DNA of 64,000 nt from Flavobacterium sp. LHD-80 (lineage in GTDB: Bacteria; Bacteroidota; Bacteroidia; Flavobacteriales; Flavobacteriaceae), in contig NZ_JAVFVS010000008.1 in assembly GCF_030929605.1 (NCBI RefSeq), forward strand, positions 1 to 64,000. The letters run 5' to 3'. The position numbers and the translations under genes are program-made. This document shows positions 55,067-63,604 of this stretch, piece by piece. The notes under the pieces are model-generated. The model saw only the letters and a program-made list of their open reading frames with translations, did no database searches and was not told the DNA's origin. How positions within the stretch are numbered: position 1 is the stretch's first letter; every line of letters starts with the position of its first letter.

Positions 55067-55741
55067 TCATTCCAATTTATAACTAAATCCTAATTGCAAA
55101 TAAAAAGGGATCAACGGCGTACTTTTAAAATCTTCATTCATTACTTTTCCAGCTCTTAAAGTTAGATCGCTTCTGCTAAAAGAATAACCACCTTGAATCC
55201 CGAAGTTGAAATTCCCTCCTGTTGTCGGTTCGAACCAGCCATTTTTCACATCGGGATAAACTTCTTTATAAATTTCGCTGTGTTTAAAATGAGTTACAAT
55301 GGCTTTGTCAAAACCAAATTCTCCGGCAACAAACCATTTGGATTTGTAATAACCAATTGTCGTTGAGGCATCGGCACCAAAATTTTGTAAAGTCACGAGC
55401 GGATTTCCATAACGCCTATAAATTCCGTGAAGCGTTGCATTAAAATAGAAGTTTTCGGTATGATATAAATTGATTTGTCCGCCAATTTTAGTTTTAAAAT
55501 CATCAAAAACAACTTCGCCAGAAGCAAGCGAAATAGAACTTTCTAGAATAATAGGCAATTTGGTTTTTAAATGATAACCGTAACCAAAACCATAAACAAA
55601 ACTGTATTCCCAGCCGGCATTGACATTTAAAATGTTTTTTTCTTCGCTTTTAAGATTTTTCCAGTTGATGTTTTGCGCTTGTAAAATGTTGGAAGTAAAA
55701 AGTGAAATGACAAATGTGATAAATAATAGTATTGCTTTCAT
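55067..55741 (-). CDS. Predicted outer-membrane beta-barrel protein, unknown
   Basis: 224 residues from ATG 55741. Signal peptide MKAILLFITFVISLFTSNILQAQ. The mature region shows alternating strands with aromatic ends (GWEYSFVYGFGYGYHLKTK, IGGQINLYHTENFYFNATLHGIY, FNFGIQGGYSFSR, LIPFYLQLGFSYKLE), suggesting a barrel of 8-10 strands. No family recognised. It starts 5 bp after the stop of the alpha/beta hydrolase gene, so the two are an operon in which it is the second gene. Confidence 0.75.
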   Translation of the reverse strand: MKAILLFITFVISLFTSNILQAQNINWKNLKSEEKNILNVNAGWEYSFVYGFGYGYHLKTKLPIILESSISLASGEVVFDDFKTKIGGQINLYHTENFYFNATLHGIYRRYGNPLVTLQNFGADASTTIGYYKSKWFVAGEFGFDKAIVTHFKHSEIYKEVYPDVKNGWFEPTTGGNFNFGIQGGYSFSRSDLTLRAGKVMNEDFKSTPLIPFYLQLGFSYKLE

Positions 55742-55746
55742 GGCTC

Positions 55747-56739
55747 TTATTTTAAATCATTTAAATAATTCAACACAATTGGATACACGTTTTCCCATTT
55801 GAAATAAATCATTTCATGGCCGGTTCCCTTTACTTCTGCAATGGCGGAATTTGGAAAATAAGCTGCTTCTTTTTGAGCAAAACTCAAGCCATATGACTGA
55901 TTTAATTCTCCGTATAAAAACAAAACTTTCGTCTTGTATTGATTTAAATTTGTAGTGAAATCAAAGCCATCATTTTCGGCGATGTCTGTAAAACTTTCCA
56001 AAACAGTTGTTCCGATTCTCCAAAATGGCGACGGACCGGGAATGCCTTCTTTATTGCCTTTTGCATAAGAGAAACTCGTAGAAATGCCGAATTTATAATC
56101 GAGAATTTCATGCTGATTTTCTTTTCCGGTCAAAAATTGATCAACGTATAAAAGATTGCTGGTGACTTCAGAGAATATCTCAATTTTCCGACTCATTTCG
56201 CCGTATTCATCTAAGAGTTTTTTGTTGAGTCCGCCCGGTTCTGCTAAAATTAATCCGTCGATTTTATCTGGATACGAATTGACATAAGCAGTTCCGAGCA
56301 TTGCGCCCCACGAATGTCCAAAAAGAAATACTTTTTGATTTGGAGAAGTTTTGTAGTGTTTAATAACTTCTGTCAAATCATCTAAAACAAGCTGAATAGA
56401 ATAACTTTTTTTATCATGTCTTTTTGATAATCCAGAACCGCGCTGATCGTAGAAAATGACATAATAACCGTCGTTTTCGAGTTGTTGGACATTTAGGCCA
56501 TTTCGGTAATCAGAGCCTGGACCGCCGTGCAAAAAGATAAGCATTGGATTATTTGGATTTCCAAAAGTCTCTGCATGAAGCTGTGTTCCGTTGACTGAAA
56601 TTGAAGGTAATGTTGGATCTTGATCGACTGTTTTTGGAACTAAATTTCCAATGCCGTCTATGTCATTTTCATTTTCGCATCCAAGAAAAAAGAAAATCGA
56701 AACAGCAATTACAGCTGTATAAATTACGTTGGTTTTCAT
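55747..56739 (-). CDS. Alpha/beta-hydrolase lipoprotein, iminopeptidase-like
   Basis: 330 residues from ATG 56739. The upstream ATG 56766 would add nine non-signal residues, whereas 56739 starts the lipoprotein signal MKTNVIYTAVIAVSIFFFLGC. Oxyanion-hole motif FLHGGPGSDYRNG, YVIFYDQRGSGLS, nucleophile elbow FGHSWGAMLG, and the catalytic His in KGTGHEMIYF. HGGPG together with DQRGSG is typical of proline-iminopeptidase (S33) relatives. Lipid-anchored; substrate unknown. Five bp before the barrel gene, so likely co-expressed with it. Confidence 0.85.
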   Translation of the reverse strand: MKTNVIYTAVIAVSIFFFLGCENENDIDGIGNLVPKTVDQDPTLPSISVNGTQLHAETFGNPNNPMLIFLHGGPGSDYRNGLNVQQLENDGYYVIFYDQRGSGLSKRHDKKSYSIQLVLDDLTEVIKHYKTSPNQKVFLFGHSWGAMLGTAYVNSYPDKIDGLILAEPGGLNKKLLDEYGEMSRKIEIFSEVTSNLLYVDQFLTGKENQHEILDYKFGISTSFSYAKGNKEGIPGPSPFWRIGTTVLESFTDIAENDGFDFTTNLNQYKTKVLFLYGELNQSYGLSFAQKEAAYFPNSAIAEVKGTGHEMIYFKWENVYPIVLNYLNDLK

Positions 56740-56975
56740 TGCATAAATTTTTAAAATTTCATGCAAAGATGTATTTCAGTACTATATGAGTCGCCCCAAC
56801 TTGTAAGGTGGTTCTTTTTTTAAAGATGCTAAGTTACTAAGGTGCTAAGTTGCTAAGTTTTTTTTGTGTTGAAATTTGTTTGCAAAGACATGAAGTTGTT
56901 TTGCCACAGATTGTTGGGATTAAAATGATTTAAAAATCTGTTTAAATCTGCGGAATCTGCGAGAAACAAAAAAAC

Positions 56976-58076
56976 TTACTTTAAATATTCAGACGGAGAA
57001 AGTCCGGTTGCTTTTTTAAAGTTTCGGTTAAAAGCGGTTTTTGAATTAAAGCCACATTCGAATGCAATAGAAAGTAGTGTGAATTTTTGATTTTCGGGCA
57101 AAAGAATCAGCTTTTTGAATTCTTCTACGCGCTGCGAATTAATATAGTCGTAAAAATTTTTCCCCTCTGCCGAGTTGATGACCTGCGAAAGAATATTCGA
57201 ATGAATATTTAATTTTTGAGATAATTCGGCTAACGTTAAATCGGGATTTTTGTATAATTTTTCATCCGTCATTATTTGAGTCATCTTTTGATGAAGCGAA
57301 TGAAGTTCAGAATTGCTTAAACTTGATTTCTCATATTTTATTTTTTCTGATAAATTTTCAGTTTCGATATTTTCATTAGAAGAAATAGATAGAGTTTTGT
57401 CTTCAGAAATAGTTTGATTCGTAAAAATCCCAACTTGTTTGATTCCAAAATAACCAATAAACATCAAATAAAAAACAACGACCGAAAAGATATATTCATC
57501 ATTAAAAAAGATGACAACAATCCAGATAATACTCGAGCCCAGAATTAAATATTGAAGCCAGCTTAGGTTGATTTTTTCGGTAGACGAAAATGCTTCTGAA
57601 ATGTTTTTTCGATGTTTTGAAAGTTTTCGGAGCGAAAGCAATGCATAAACAATTCCAGAAATAAGAATTGCGGAGTAAAGAATCAGAATCAAATTTTCAT
57701 AGCCTTTTCCTTCATTCTGAAAAACCTTTAATTTTTCTTCAAAAGAAAGTTCAAAAAATGGAATCAGAATTAAACAAGCGAATACAAAAGGCAAAAAATG
57801 CAAAAGATTGTATTTTTTATGCCGATTTTGATTGGTCAATGCCGAGGTATATAAAAACAAAAATGGTCCTTGGAGCAATGGCATTGGAAGTTCAAAACCT
57901 AACAAAAACGGAAATGAAGCAAAATCATTTTTATAATGCAGATAGTACAAAAACAAATGAAATCCGGTAAAAAACAGCCAGAACGCCAGAATTTTATCCG
58001 CTTCACTTTTATTTTTTTTGCTTGCAAGAATAACAACCAGAAAAAAGGTAATTATTATGCCCGTTAAGTACAACAT
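56976..58076 (-). CDS. AraC-family regulator with membrane-embedded N-terminus
   Basis: 366 residues from ATG 58076. About seven hydrophobic segments cover residues 1-225 (MLYLTGIIITFFLVVILAS, LQGPFLFLYTSAL, LLHFLPFVFACLILIPFF, YSAILISGIVYALL, YLILGSSIIWIVVIFF, FSVVVFYLMFIGYFG). A linker follows, then a double helix-turn-helix AraC domain (about 265-366; LTLAELSQKLNIHSNILSQVINSAEGKNFYDYIN ... FTLLSIAFECGFNSKTAFNRNFKKATGLSPSEYLK). Membrane-bound regulators of this layout are common in Flavobacterium. Ligand and targets are unknown; it may control the adjacent hydrolase/barrel operon, which is inference. Confidence 0.92.
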   Translation of the reverse strand: MLYLTGIIITFFLVVILASKKNKSEADKILAFWLFFTGFHLFLYYLHYKNDFASFPFLLGFELPMPLLQGPFLFLYTSALTNQNRHKKYNLLHFLPFVFACLILIPFFELSFEEKLKVFQNEGKGYENLILILYSAILISGIVYALLSLRKLSKHRKNISEAFSSTEKINLSWLQYLILGSSIIWIVVIFFNDEYIFSVVVFYLMFIGYFGIKQVGIFTNQTISEDKTLSISSNENIETENLSEKIKYEKSSLSNSELHSLHQKMTQIMTDEKLYKNPDLTLAELSQKLNIHSNILSQVINSAEGKNFYDYINSQRVEEFKKLILLPENQKFTLLSIAFECGFNSKTAFNRNFKKATGLSPSEYLK

Positions 58077-58169
58077 GGTTTGGATTTTTGGTTAAAATCG
58101 TTTGTTGGAAATAGCTGGCAAGATAAAATATTTCTTGCAAATATTTGAAAATGAAATATTTTCTAAATA

Positions 58170-58712
58170 TTATTTTTCAGTTTCTGATGTTTCGTCTGTT
58201 TTTTTGGTGTTTTCTTTTTTAAAACTTTCGTACCATTTTTCAATAGAAGGATAAACAAACGCAGCAACTTTTTTTACTGGATTGTAAAAAATAGATTTAT
58301 CTAAAGTTTCTTGTTTCGCAAAAGTATTGTTGAAGTTTATTTTTTCGAATAAAGCAATAAAAATACTCATAATCAAGATGGTTTTTAAAACTCTGAAAAA
58401 ACCGCCACCCAATTTATTTGCCCAGCCAAGGAAAGCAAAATCAGCAATTCCGGTTAATATTTTGGCTAAAAAATAAACACCAATTACAACGAGAATAAAC
58501 GTTAAAATGAAAGCCGTAATTTGAATTGTGTTAGGATTCCACGAAACATGCTTCATGATCATTTCTTTCATTATAGACGAAAATTTAATCGCAAGATAAA
58601 TTCCTAATAATAAGGAAATAAAAGAAGCAACTTCTACAAAAAGTCCGTTTTTAATTCCCTTGTATAAACTAAAAGCCAGAAGTGCGGCAACAATAATATC
58701 AAAAAAACTCAT
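58170..58712 (-). CDS. CvpA-family membrane protein
   Basis: 180 residues from ATG 58712. Four membrane helices (FDIIVAALLAFSLYKGIKNGLFVEVASFISLLLGIYLAIKF begins with the CvpA signature; then ITAFILTFILVVIGVYFLAKIL and ILIMSIFIALFEKI) and a charged C-terminal tail. CvpA proteins were linked to colicin V production and biofilm or envelope functions; the mechanism is unclear. No operon partner in the same direction within 90 bp except the upstream pheS-side genes, which are divergent. Confidence 0.88.
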   Translation of the reverse strand: MSFFDIIVAALLAFSLYKGIKNGLFVEVASFISLLLGIYLAIKFSSIMKEMIMKHVSWNPNTIQITAFILTFILVVIGVYFLAKILTGIADFAFLGWANKLGGGFFRVLKTILIMSIFIALFEKINFNNTFAKQETLDKSIFYNPVKKVAAFVYPSIEKWYESFKKENTKKTDETSETEK

Positions 58713-58738
58713 GTTTTGGTTTGGTGTTTAATGAGGCG

Positions 58739-58746
58739 CAAATATA
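58739..58746 (-). promoter_or_regulatory. Predicted -7 box of cvpA-like gene
   Basis: TATATTTG on the minus strand, 26 bp upstream of the ATG at 58712. Confidence 0.35.
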
Positions 58747-58864
58747 TATCTTTTTTTAAGGTTCAGAGATTCAGAGTTACAAAGTGACAAAGGTTTTTTG
58801 AGAACAAAAACGTGGCAACTTTTCATTGTGTTTATTTTTTTAAGGTCTTTGGAATCGAAGTCCG

Positions 58865-58872
58865 TATCTTTG
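58865..58872 (+). promoter_or_regulatory. Predicted -7 box
   Basis: TATCTTTG, 62 bp before the ATG at 58935. The leader contains three ATTCACAATT/ATTCATAATT words (58900-58927). Confidence 0.4.
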
Positions 58873-58934
58873 CCAACTAAAAATTTATGTTTTGAAATTT
58901 ATAATTCACAATTCATAATTCACAATTATAAAAA

Positions 58935-59291
58935 ATGTCTAGAGATACACAACTAAAAGAGCGCTGGGAAAAGCTCGTCGATATACTTTCAAATCAATTT
59001 TCGCAAGGTGAAGATTTAGATTTGGATGCCATAATTTACCTAATTGGAGTTCAGGAATTCGGGAAAATTCACCGTGAATTTAAAAAAGATGAAAAACTGA
59101 ATTTAATGCACATTGCAATTTGCAGATTATTAGAGCCATACGGATTTTACGAATTCGAATATTTTGACGAAGACGGCTGGCCACATTACAAAGTAAAAGA
59201 GCAATTACCGCCACTAAAAGCCGGAGAACAATCGGTTTTGATGAAAGAAGCTATTGTAAGTTATTTTTTAGAAAGAAATCTGATTGAGTAG
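58935..59291 (+). CDS. Small soluble protein of unknown function upstream of pheS
   Basis: 118 residues from ATG 58935. Acidic, mostly helical in appearance, without signal or membrane segments. Notable stretches are LVDILSNQFSQGEDLDLDAIIYLIGVQEFG, FKKDEKLNLMHIAICRLLEPYGFY and a polar FDEDGWPHYKVKEQ. I do not recognise a named family. An inverted repeat (59306-59362) and a -7 box lie between it and pheS, so they are probably separate transcripts. Confidence 0.78.
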   Translation: MSRDTQLKERWEKLVDILSNQFSQGEDLDLDAIIYLIGVQEFGKIHREFKKDEKLNLMHIAICRLLEPYGFYEFEYFDEDGWPHYKVKEQLPPLKAGEQSVLMKEAIVSYFLERNLIE

Positions 59292-59305
59292 TTTTAGCCA
59301 CAATC

Positions 59306-59362
59306 GCAGTCACAGTTTTTAGAATTATTGATTTGTAAACTGAAATCTGCGACTGTGACTGC
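59306..59362. terminator. Inverted repeat after small gene, possible terminator
   Basis: Arms GCAGTCACAG / CTGTGACTGC with additional TTT/AAA pairing. The T run is weak, so the terminator call is tentative. Confidence 0.45.
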
Positions 59363-59382
59363 ACACTTTAAACTAAAAACAC

Positions 59383-59390
59383 TAAATTTG
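59383..59390 (+). promoter_or_regulatory. Predicted -7 box of pheS
   Basis: TAAATTTG, 23 bp before the pheS ATG; GAAGGAAAA just before ATG resembles a ribosome-binding site. Confidence 0.4.
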
Positions 59391-59413
59391 TATTCTCAAT
59401 TATCGAAGGAAAA

Positions 59414-60433
59414 ATGATAGATAAGATAAAACAGCACATAGAGGAAGCTAAATCCTTTAATGAGAAAAATAAAGAATCGTTAGAACAATTCCGTATTAAA
59501 TATTTAGGAAGTAAAGGTTTGTTGAAAGAACTTTTTACTGAATTTAAAAATATTCCGAACGACCAGAAAAAGGATTTTGGGCAAGTAATCAATACTTTAA
59601 AAGCAGTTGCTGAAGAAAAAGTAAGAGTAATTCAGGAAGAGCTTGAAAGCAAAGAAGAAACAAAAGGTATTTTTGGTGATTTAACTCGTGCTGCAGAACC
59701 AGTAATTGTTGGTTCTCGTCATCCGATTTCGATTGTTAAAAATCAAATCATCGATATTTTTGCCAATATTGGATTCAATGTTTCTGAAGGTCCTGAAATC
59801 GAAGACGATTGGCATAACTTTACTGCGTTGAACTTGCCAGAATATCATCCGGCGCGTGATATGCAGGATACATTTTTCATTCAGACAAATCCAGATGTGC
59901 TTTTGCGTACGCATACATCATCGGTTCAGGTGCGTTATATGGAAAATCATAAACCACCAATTCGTACTATTTCACCGGGACGTGTTTTTCGTAATGAAGC
60001 AATTTCATCACGTTCGCACTGTATTTTCCATCAAGTGGAAGGATTGTACATTGACAAAGATGTTTCTTTTGCGGATTTAAAACAAACGTTGCTTTATTTC
60101 ACAAAAGAAATGTTCGGGAAATCTAAAATTCGTCTTCGTCCGTCTTATTTTCCATTTACAGAGCCAAGTGCCGAGATTGATATTTACTGGGGTTTAAAAA
60201 CCGAAACAGATTATAGAATCACAAAAGGAACGGGTTGGTTAGAAATTGGAGGTTGCGGAATGGTAGATCCAAATGTTCTTAAAAACTGCGATATTAATCC
60301 AGATGAATACAACGGTTTTGCTTTTGGAATGGGAGTAGAGCGTATCGCAATGCTTTTATACCAAATTGGCGATATCCGTATGTTTTATGAAAACGATGTT
60401 CGTTTCTTAGAGCAGTTCAAAGCAAATATTTAA
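59414..60433 (+). CDS. pheS: Phenylalanyl-tRNA synthetase alpha subunit
   Basis: 339 residues from ATG 59414. Forms the alpha2-beta2 enzyme charging tRNA-Phe; the beta subunit gene is not in this window. N-terminal coiled coil (about 1-85), conserved [22 protein letters not shown] and [32 protein letters not shown], motif 2 [23 protein letters not shown], and motif 3 [24 protein letters not shown]. Length is standard. Separated from the next gene by a TCCAAAGTCGAAAG-type inverted repeat. Confidence 0.98.
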   Translation: MIDKIKQHIEEAKSFNEKNKESLEQFRIKYLGSKGLLKELFTEFKNIPNDQKKDFGQVINTLKAVAEEKVRVIQEELESKEETKGIFGDLTRAAEPVIVGSRHPISIVKNQIIDIFANIGFNVSEGPEIEDDWHNFTALNLPEYHPARDMQDTFFIQTNPDVLLRTHTSSVQVRYMENHKPPIRTISPGRVFRNEAISSRSHCIFHQVEGLYIDKDVSFADLKQTLLYFTKEMFGKSKIRLRPSYFPFTEPSAEIDIYWGLKTETDYRITKGTGWLEIGGCGMVDPNVLKNCDINPDEYNGFAFGMGVERIAMLLYQIGDIRMFYENDVRFLEQFKANI

Positions 60434-60437
60434 TTTT

Positions 60438-60516
60438 AAGTCCAAAGTCGAAAGTCCAAAGTCGAAAGTCTCACTATGATGACTTTACAACTTTTGACTT
60501 TCGACTTTTGACTTTA
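60438..60516. repeat. Short-word inverted repeat after pheS
   Basis: Iterated AAGTC(C/G)AAAGT words at 60438-60470 pair with GACTTTCGACTTTTGACTT words at about 60481-60516. It starts a few bases after the pheS stop and could fold as a terminator. Confidence 0.6.
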
Positions 60517-60531
60517 TGACTTTTGACTAAC

Positions 60532-60939
60532 ATGAAAAAAGATATAATAATTCCAGAAGTTGAAAACGTTTTTCTTGCAGCAGTGCAGGAGTGGAGTGAC
60601 GATTTTATGGAAAAAGTATGGTACGCGTACTTGGTTAACGACAGTGATTTTAATTTAGATAGCGTAATGGTGGTTTCAAAAGCATTTGGAACTATTGACG
60701 GCGAAATGAAAAAAACATCCGTTTTGCGTCATGCTTTTGTTGAAGTTCCTTCGGTTTCCGTTGTGAAAATAGAATTGGTAGAAAAAAGCCTTTTAGCACT
60801 TAATAACGAATTTATGGTAACTTTCTTCATCGGAAATACTTTGTACGATAAGAAGTTCATTTTTAAAGCGAATTCAATCAATGAAAACAGTACCGAAGAA
60901 GTACCGATTTTGTTTGTTGAAGGGATTATGGTGAAGTAG
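60532..60939 (+). CDS. Conserved small protein of unknown function after pheS
   Basis: 135 residues from ATG 60532; a TTG at 60523 would add three residues but the ATG is preferred. No signal or membrane segment. Strand-rich look (KVWYAYLVNDSDFNLDSVMVVSKAFG, SVLRHAFVEVPSVSVVKIELVEKSLLALNNEFMVTFFIGNTLY). I do not recognise the family. It lies 98 bp after pheS with a repeat in between. A TTCAGTG-type repeat abuts its stop codon, as in the next two genes. Confidence 0.78.
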   Translation: MKKDIIIPEVENVFLAAVQEWSDDFMEKVWYAYLVNDSDFNLDSVMVVSKAFGTIDGEMKKTSVLRHAFVEVPSVSVVKIELVEKSLLALNNEFMVTFFIGNTLYDKKFIFKANSINENSTEEVPILFVEGIMVK

Positions 60940-60968
60940 TGTTCAGTATTCAGTTTTTTAGTGTTCAG
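60936..60968 (+). repeat. TTCAGTG-type repeat against stop codon, copy 1
   Basis: GTGTTCAGTATTCAGTTTTT and TAGTGTTCAG directly follow the stop (TAG 60937-60939) of the preceding gene, in its sense orientation. Confidence 0.65.
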
Positions 60969-61017
60969 CCACAGTCACAGTATTCGCTAGAATAGGAGTC
61001 TGAAATTTTAAAAAATA

Positions 61018-61054
61018 AAAAAAGTCCGAAAAAATATTTTTTCGGACTTTTTTA
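61018..61054. terminator. Bidirectional terminator
   Basis: Stem AAAAGTCCGAAAAAA / TTTTTTCGGACTTTT followed by T run, between the convergent small gene and gpsA. Confidence 0.87.
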
Positions 61055-61063
61055 TTTTACTGT

Positions 61064-61098
61064 AACTGATCACTAAAAACTGACCACTGAATACTTAA
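61064..61098 (-). repeat. TTCAGTG-type repeat against stop codon, copy 2
   Basis: On the minus strand the gpsA stop (TAA) is followed at once by GTATTCAGTGGTCAGTTTTT and AGTGATCAGTT, the same family and orientation relative to the gene as at 60936. Confidence 0.7.
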
Positions 61099-62090
61099 TC
61101 CAAAGACTCCGTTAATTTCTTAAAAACAGACTTCGCATCTTTTCCTTCGTATAAAACCGCATAAACAGCGTCTATAATTGGTGTTTTTGCTCCGTAGCCT
61201 TGATTTAGTTTATAAGCACTTTTTGTTGCATAATAACCTTCGGCAACCATGCTCATTTCCATCATAGCGCTTTTTACTGTATATCCTTTTCCAATCATAT
61301 TTCCGAACATTCTGTTTCTAGAAAAAACCGAATATCCTGTAACCAATAAATCGCCTAAATAAGCTGAATCATTAATGTTACGTTTCATTTTATGCACTTT
61401 GCGGATGAATTTTTTCATCTCACGAATTGCATTACTCATCAAAACGGATTGGAAGTTGTCGCCATAACCTAAACCATGAGCGATTCCGGCAGCAATGGAG
61501 TAAATATTTTTAAGCATTGCAGCATATTCAGTACCAATAATATCATCAGAAATTTTGGCTTTGATATAATTTCCAGAAAGCGTTTTTGCCATATTGCAGG
61601 CTTTTTCTGGGTCACCACATGCGATTGTCAAATATGAAAGTCTTTCTAATGCCACTTCTTCAGCATGACAAGGACCTGTTATAACACCAATATTGTAATA
61701 TGGAATATCGTATTGAATATGGAAATGTTCTCCAACAATTAAACTTGTTTCGGGAACAATACCTTTAATAGCCGAGAAAATGATTTTGTCCGATAAAGAA
61801 ACGGTCATGTTTTTCAGTTCGGCATCTAAAAAAGCAGATGGAATAGCGAAGATTAAATAGTCTGCGTATTCAATTGCTTCGTTGATATTGTTAGTTAATT
61901 TAAGTTTTTTGATATCAAATTCAACCGAACTTAAATAATTTGGATTGTGTTTGTATTTTTGAATGTGCTCGATTGCAGCGTCATTACGCATATACCATGC
62001 AATCTCAGATTGATTAACGCATAACATTTTTGCAATTGCCGTAGCCCAGCTTCCTCCTCCAATGACTGCAAACTTTAAATTTTCGCTCAT
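61095..62090 (-). CDS. gpsA: NAD(P)H-dependent glycerol-3-phosphate dehydrogenase
   Basis: 331 residues from ATG 62090. Reduces dihydroxyacetone phosphate to sn-glycerol-3-phosphate, the backbone for phospholipids, in the cytoplasm. Nucleotide-binding VIGGGSWATAIAKML, YADYLIFAIPSAFLD, IIFSAIKGIVPE (catalytic Lys region), GVITGPCHAEEVALE, GTEYAAMLKNIYSIAAGIAHGLGYGDN and a C-terminal domain with MVAEGYYATKSAY. Length is normal. The promoter at 62109 shows both boxes with good spacing. Confidence 0.96.
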   Translation of the reverse strand: MSENLKFAVIGGGSWATAIAKMLCVNQSEIAWYMRNDAAIEHIQKYKHNPNYLSSVEFDIKKLKLTNNINEAIEYADYLIFAIPSAFLDAELKNMTVSLSDKIIFSAIKGIVPETSLIVGEHFHIQYDIPYYNIGVITGPCHAEEVALERLSYLTIACGDPEKACNMAKTLSGNYIKAKISDDIIGTEYAAMLKNIYSIAAGIAHGLGYGDNFQSVLMSNAIREMKKFIRKVHKMKRNINDSAYLGDLLVTGYSVFSRNRMFGNMIGKGYTVKSAMMEMSMVAEGYYATKSAYKLNQGYGAKTPIIDAVYAVLYEGKDAKSVFKKLTESLD

Positions 62091-62108
62091 TATTTTAATA
62101 ATTTAAAA

Positions 62109-62141
62109 CAAAAGTACTTAATAATGTAGTAATAATACAAA
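62109..62141 (-). promoter_or_regulatory. Predicted gpsA promoter
   Basis: On the minus strand, TTTG (62138-62141), 21-bp spacer, TACTTTTG (62109-62116). The -7 box lies 18 bp before the ATG. Confidence 0.5.
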
Positions 62142-62330
62142 ATCTGTTTTAAGAAATTTATGAAAAGCCTTTAAAAACAACGGTTTTTCAAAAGGTTAGA
62201 AAAAAAATAAAAAAATATTTCGTCTTCTATACAATAAAATAATAACCCTTACGTTGTAAGTGATTATAAATTAGAATTTTAATGAGTTTAATAAAAATTG
62301 AGTTAGTTAGTTTTGTTTTAGTATTTTAAA

Positions 62331-62365
62331 AAGGCGCTCTTAAACTAGTTAAGAACGCCTTTTTT
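62331..62365 (-). terminator. Terminator of the alcohol dehydrogenase gene
   Basis: Stem AAGGCGCTCTTAA / TTAAGAACGCCTT (one mismatch) with T runs on both sides. It lies about 78 bp beyond the dehydrogenase stop. The other part of this 350-bp spacer (62142-62330) is AT-rich with no coding frame. Confidence 0.8.
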
Positions 62366-62370
62366 CATTA

Positions 62371-62446
62371 GTTGGCAGTTTTCAGTCTTTTAGTGTTCAC
62401 TGTTTACTTTAACTGACCACTAAAAACCTGACCACTGAATACTTAA
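62371..62446 (-). repeat. TTCAGTG-type repeat against stop codon, copy 3
   Basis: On the minus strand the dehydrogenase stop (TAA, 62443-62445) is followed by GTATTCAGTGGTCAGG and TTTTTAGTGGTCAGTT. A second, inverted set (CAGTTTTCAGTC, TAGTGTTCACTG) lies at 62374-62403, so the whole can fold back. Confidence 0.7.
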
Positions 62447-63600
62447 TAACTAAGTTCAACGATAGATTTTACTTTTTCTAAAGTTACTAATTGATTTTCT
62501 CCTAAACCTTTCCAGCCTCTTTCGTCAAAACGATTTACAATAAAATCAGCTGTTTTTGAGTAATCATCAGTGTATTGAGAAAGTTTTGTGTCCATTCCCA
62601 TTGTATGGAAAAACTCCACAGTTTTATTAATTGCTTCTTTTGCTACTTCGTCATCAGAACCAGATAAATTAAAAATTCTTCTTCCGTATTGCGCCAATTT
62701 GCCTTTTTTGGTTTCAAACATTACGTTATACAAACTTGGTCCAATAATCGCCAAAGTTCTTGCATGGTCAATTCCGTAAAGTGCAGTCAATTCGTGTCCA
62801 ATCATATGGGTTGCCCAGTCTTGCGGAACACCTTTTTGAATCAATCCGTTTAACGCCATGGTACAGCTCCACATAAAATTCGAAGCCAAAGTATAATCTG
62901 TTGGATTTTCAACAACTCCTGGACCAACTTGAATTAATGTCTGAAGAATTCCTTCGGCAATTCTGTCTTGGAGAAATCCTTCGTGCGGATACGTTAAGTA
63001 TTGCTCCATTACGTGCGTGTAAGCATCAACAACGCCGTTTTGAATTTGTCTTTTAGGTAAAGAAGCAATTACAGTTGGATCGCAAATGGAGAATTTAGGG
63101 AATAACGCGCTTCCGCCAAAAGCCAGTTTTTCTTGAGTTGATTCAATCGTAACTACAGATCCTGAATTCATTTCACTTCCTGTTGCCGGCAATGTCAAAA
63201 CAGTTCCAAAAGGAATTGCATTTTCCTTAATCAAAATTCTTTTTTGAAGAATATCAATTGGGTTTCCTTCAAAATTCACTGCAGCCGAAATAAATTTCAC
63301 ACCGTCAATTACAGATCCACCGCCAACAGCAAGAATAAAATCAATTTTTTCTGCTTTGATGATTTCAACAGCTTTCATTAAAGTTTCGAATCGCGGATTT
63401 GGCTCGATGCCACTAAATTCTACAATTTCAAAACCTTTTAAGTTTGCGATTACTTGATCGTAAACACCATTTTTAAAAATACTTCCGCCACCGTAGGCCA
63501 ATAAGATTTTAGCATCTTTTGGAACTAAAGTCGAAAGTTTCTCAATTTGTCCTTTTCCGAAAATCAAATTTGTCGGATTGTATAATTCAAAGTTTAGCAT
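62443..63600 (-). CDS. Iron-containing (type III) alcohol dehydrogenase
   Basis: 385 residues from ATG 63600. NAD(P)-dependent alcohol/aldehyde oxidoreductase, related to butanol dehydrogenases of the YqhD/BdhA group. Visible: NPTNLIFGKGQIEKL, coenzyme motif LAVGGGSVIDGVKF, ATGSEMNSGSVVT, and metal ligands in VVDAYTHVMEQYLTYP (Asp, His) and MIGHELTALYGIDHARTLAI (two His). The length fits. Monocistronic by its flanking hairpins. The physiological substrate may be an aldehyde; this is not decidable here. Confidence 0.94.
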   Translation of the reverse strand: MLNFELYNPTNLIFGKGQIEKLSTLVPKDAKILLAYGGGSIFKNGVYDQVIANLKGFEIVEFSGIEPNPRFETLMKAVEIIKAEKIDFILAVGGGSVIDGVKFISAAVNFEGNPIDILQKRILIKENAIPFGTVLTLPATGSEMNSGSVVTIESTQEKLAFGGSALFPKFSICDPTVIASLPKRQIQNGVVDAYTHVMEQYLTYPHEGFLQDRIAEGILQTLIQVGPGVVENPTDYTLASNFMWSCTMALNGLIQKGVPQDWATHMIGHELTALYGIDHARTLAIIGPSLYNVMFETKKGKLAQYGRRIFNLSGSDDEVAKEAINKTVEFFHTMGMDTKLSQYTDDYSKTADFIVNRFDERGWKGLGENQLVTLEKVKSIVELSY

Positions 63601-63604
63601 TTTT

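Noticed and set aside
57668..57970. 100-codon plus-strand frame
   Set aside because: Antisense to the membrane part of the AraC-type regulator, which is a clear gene.
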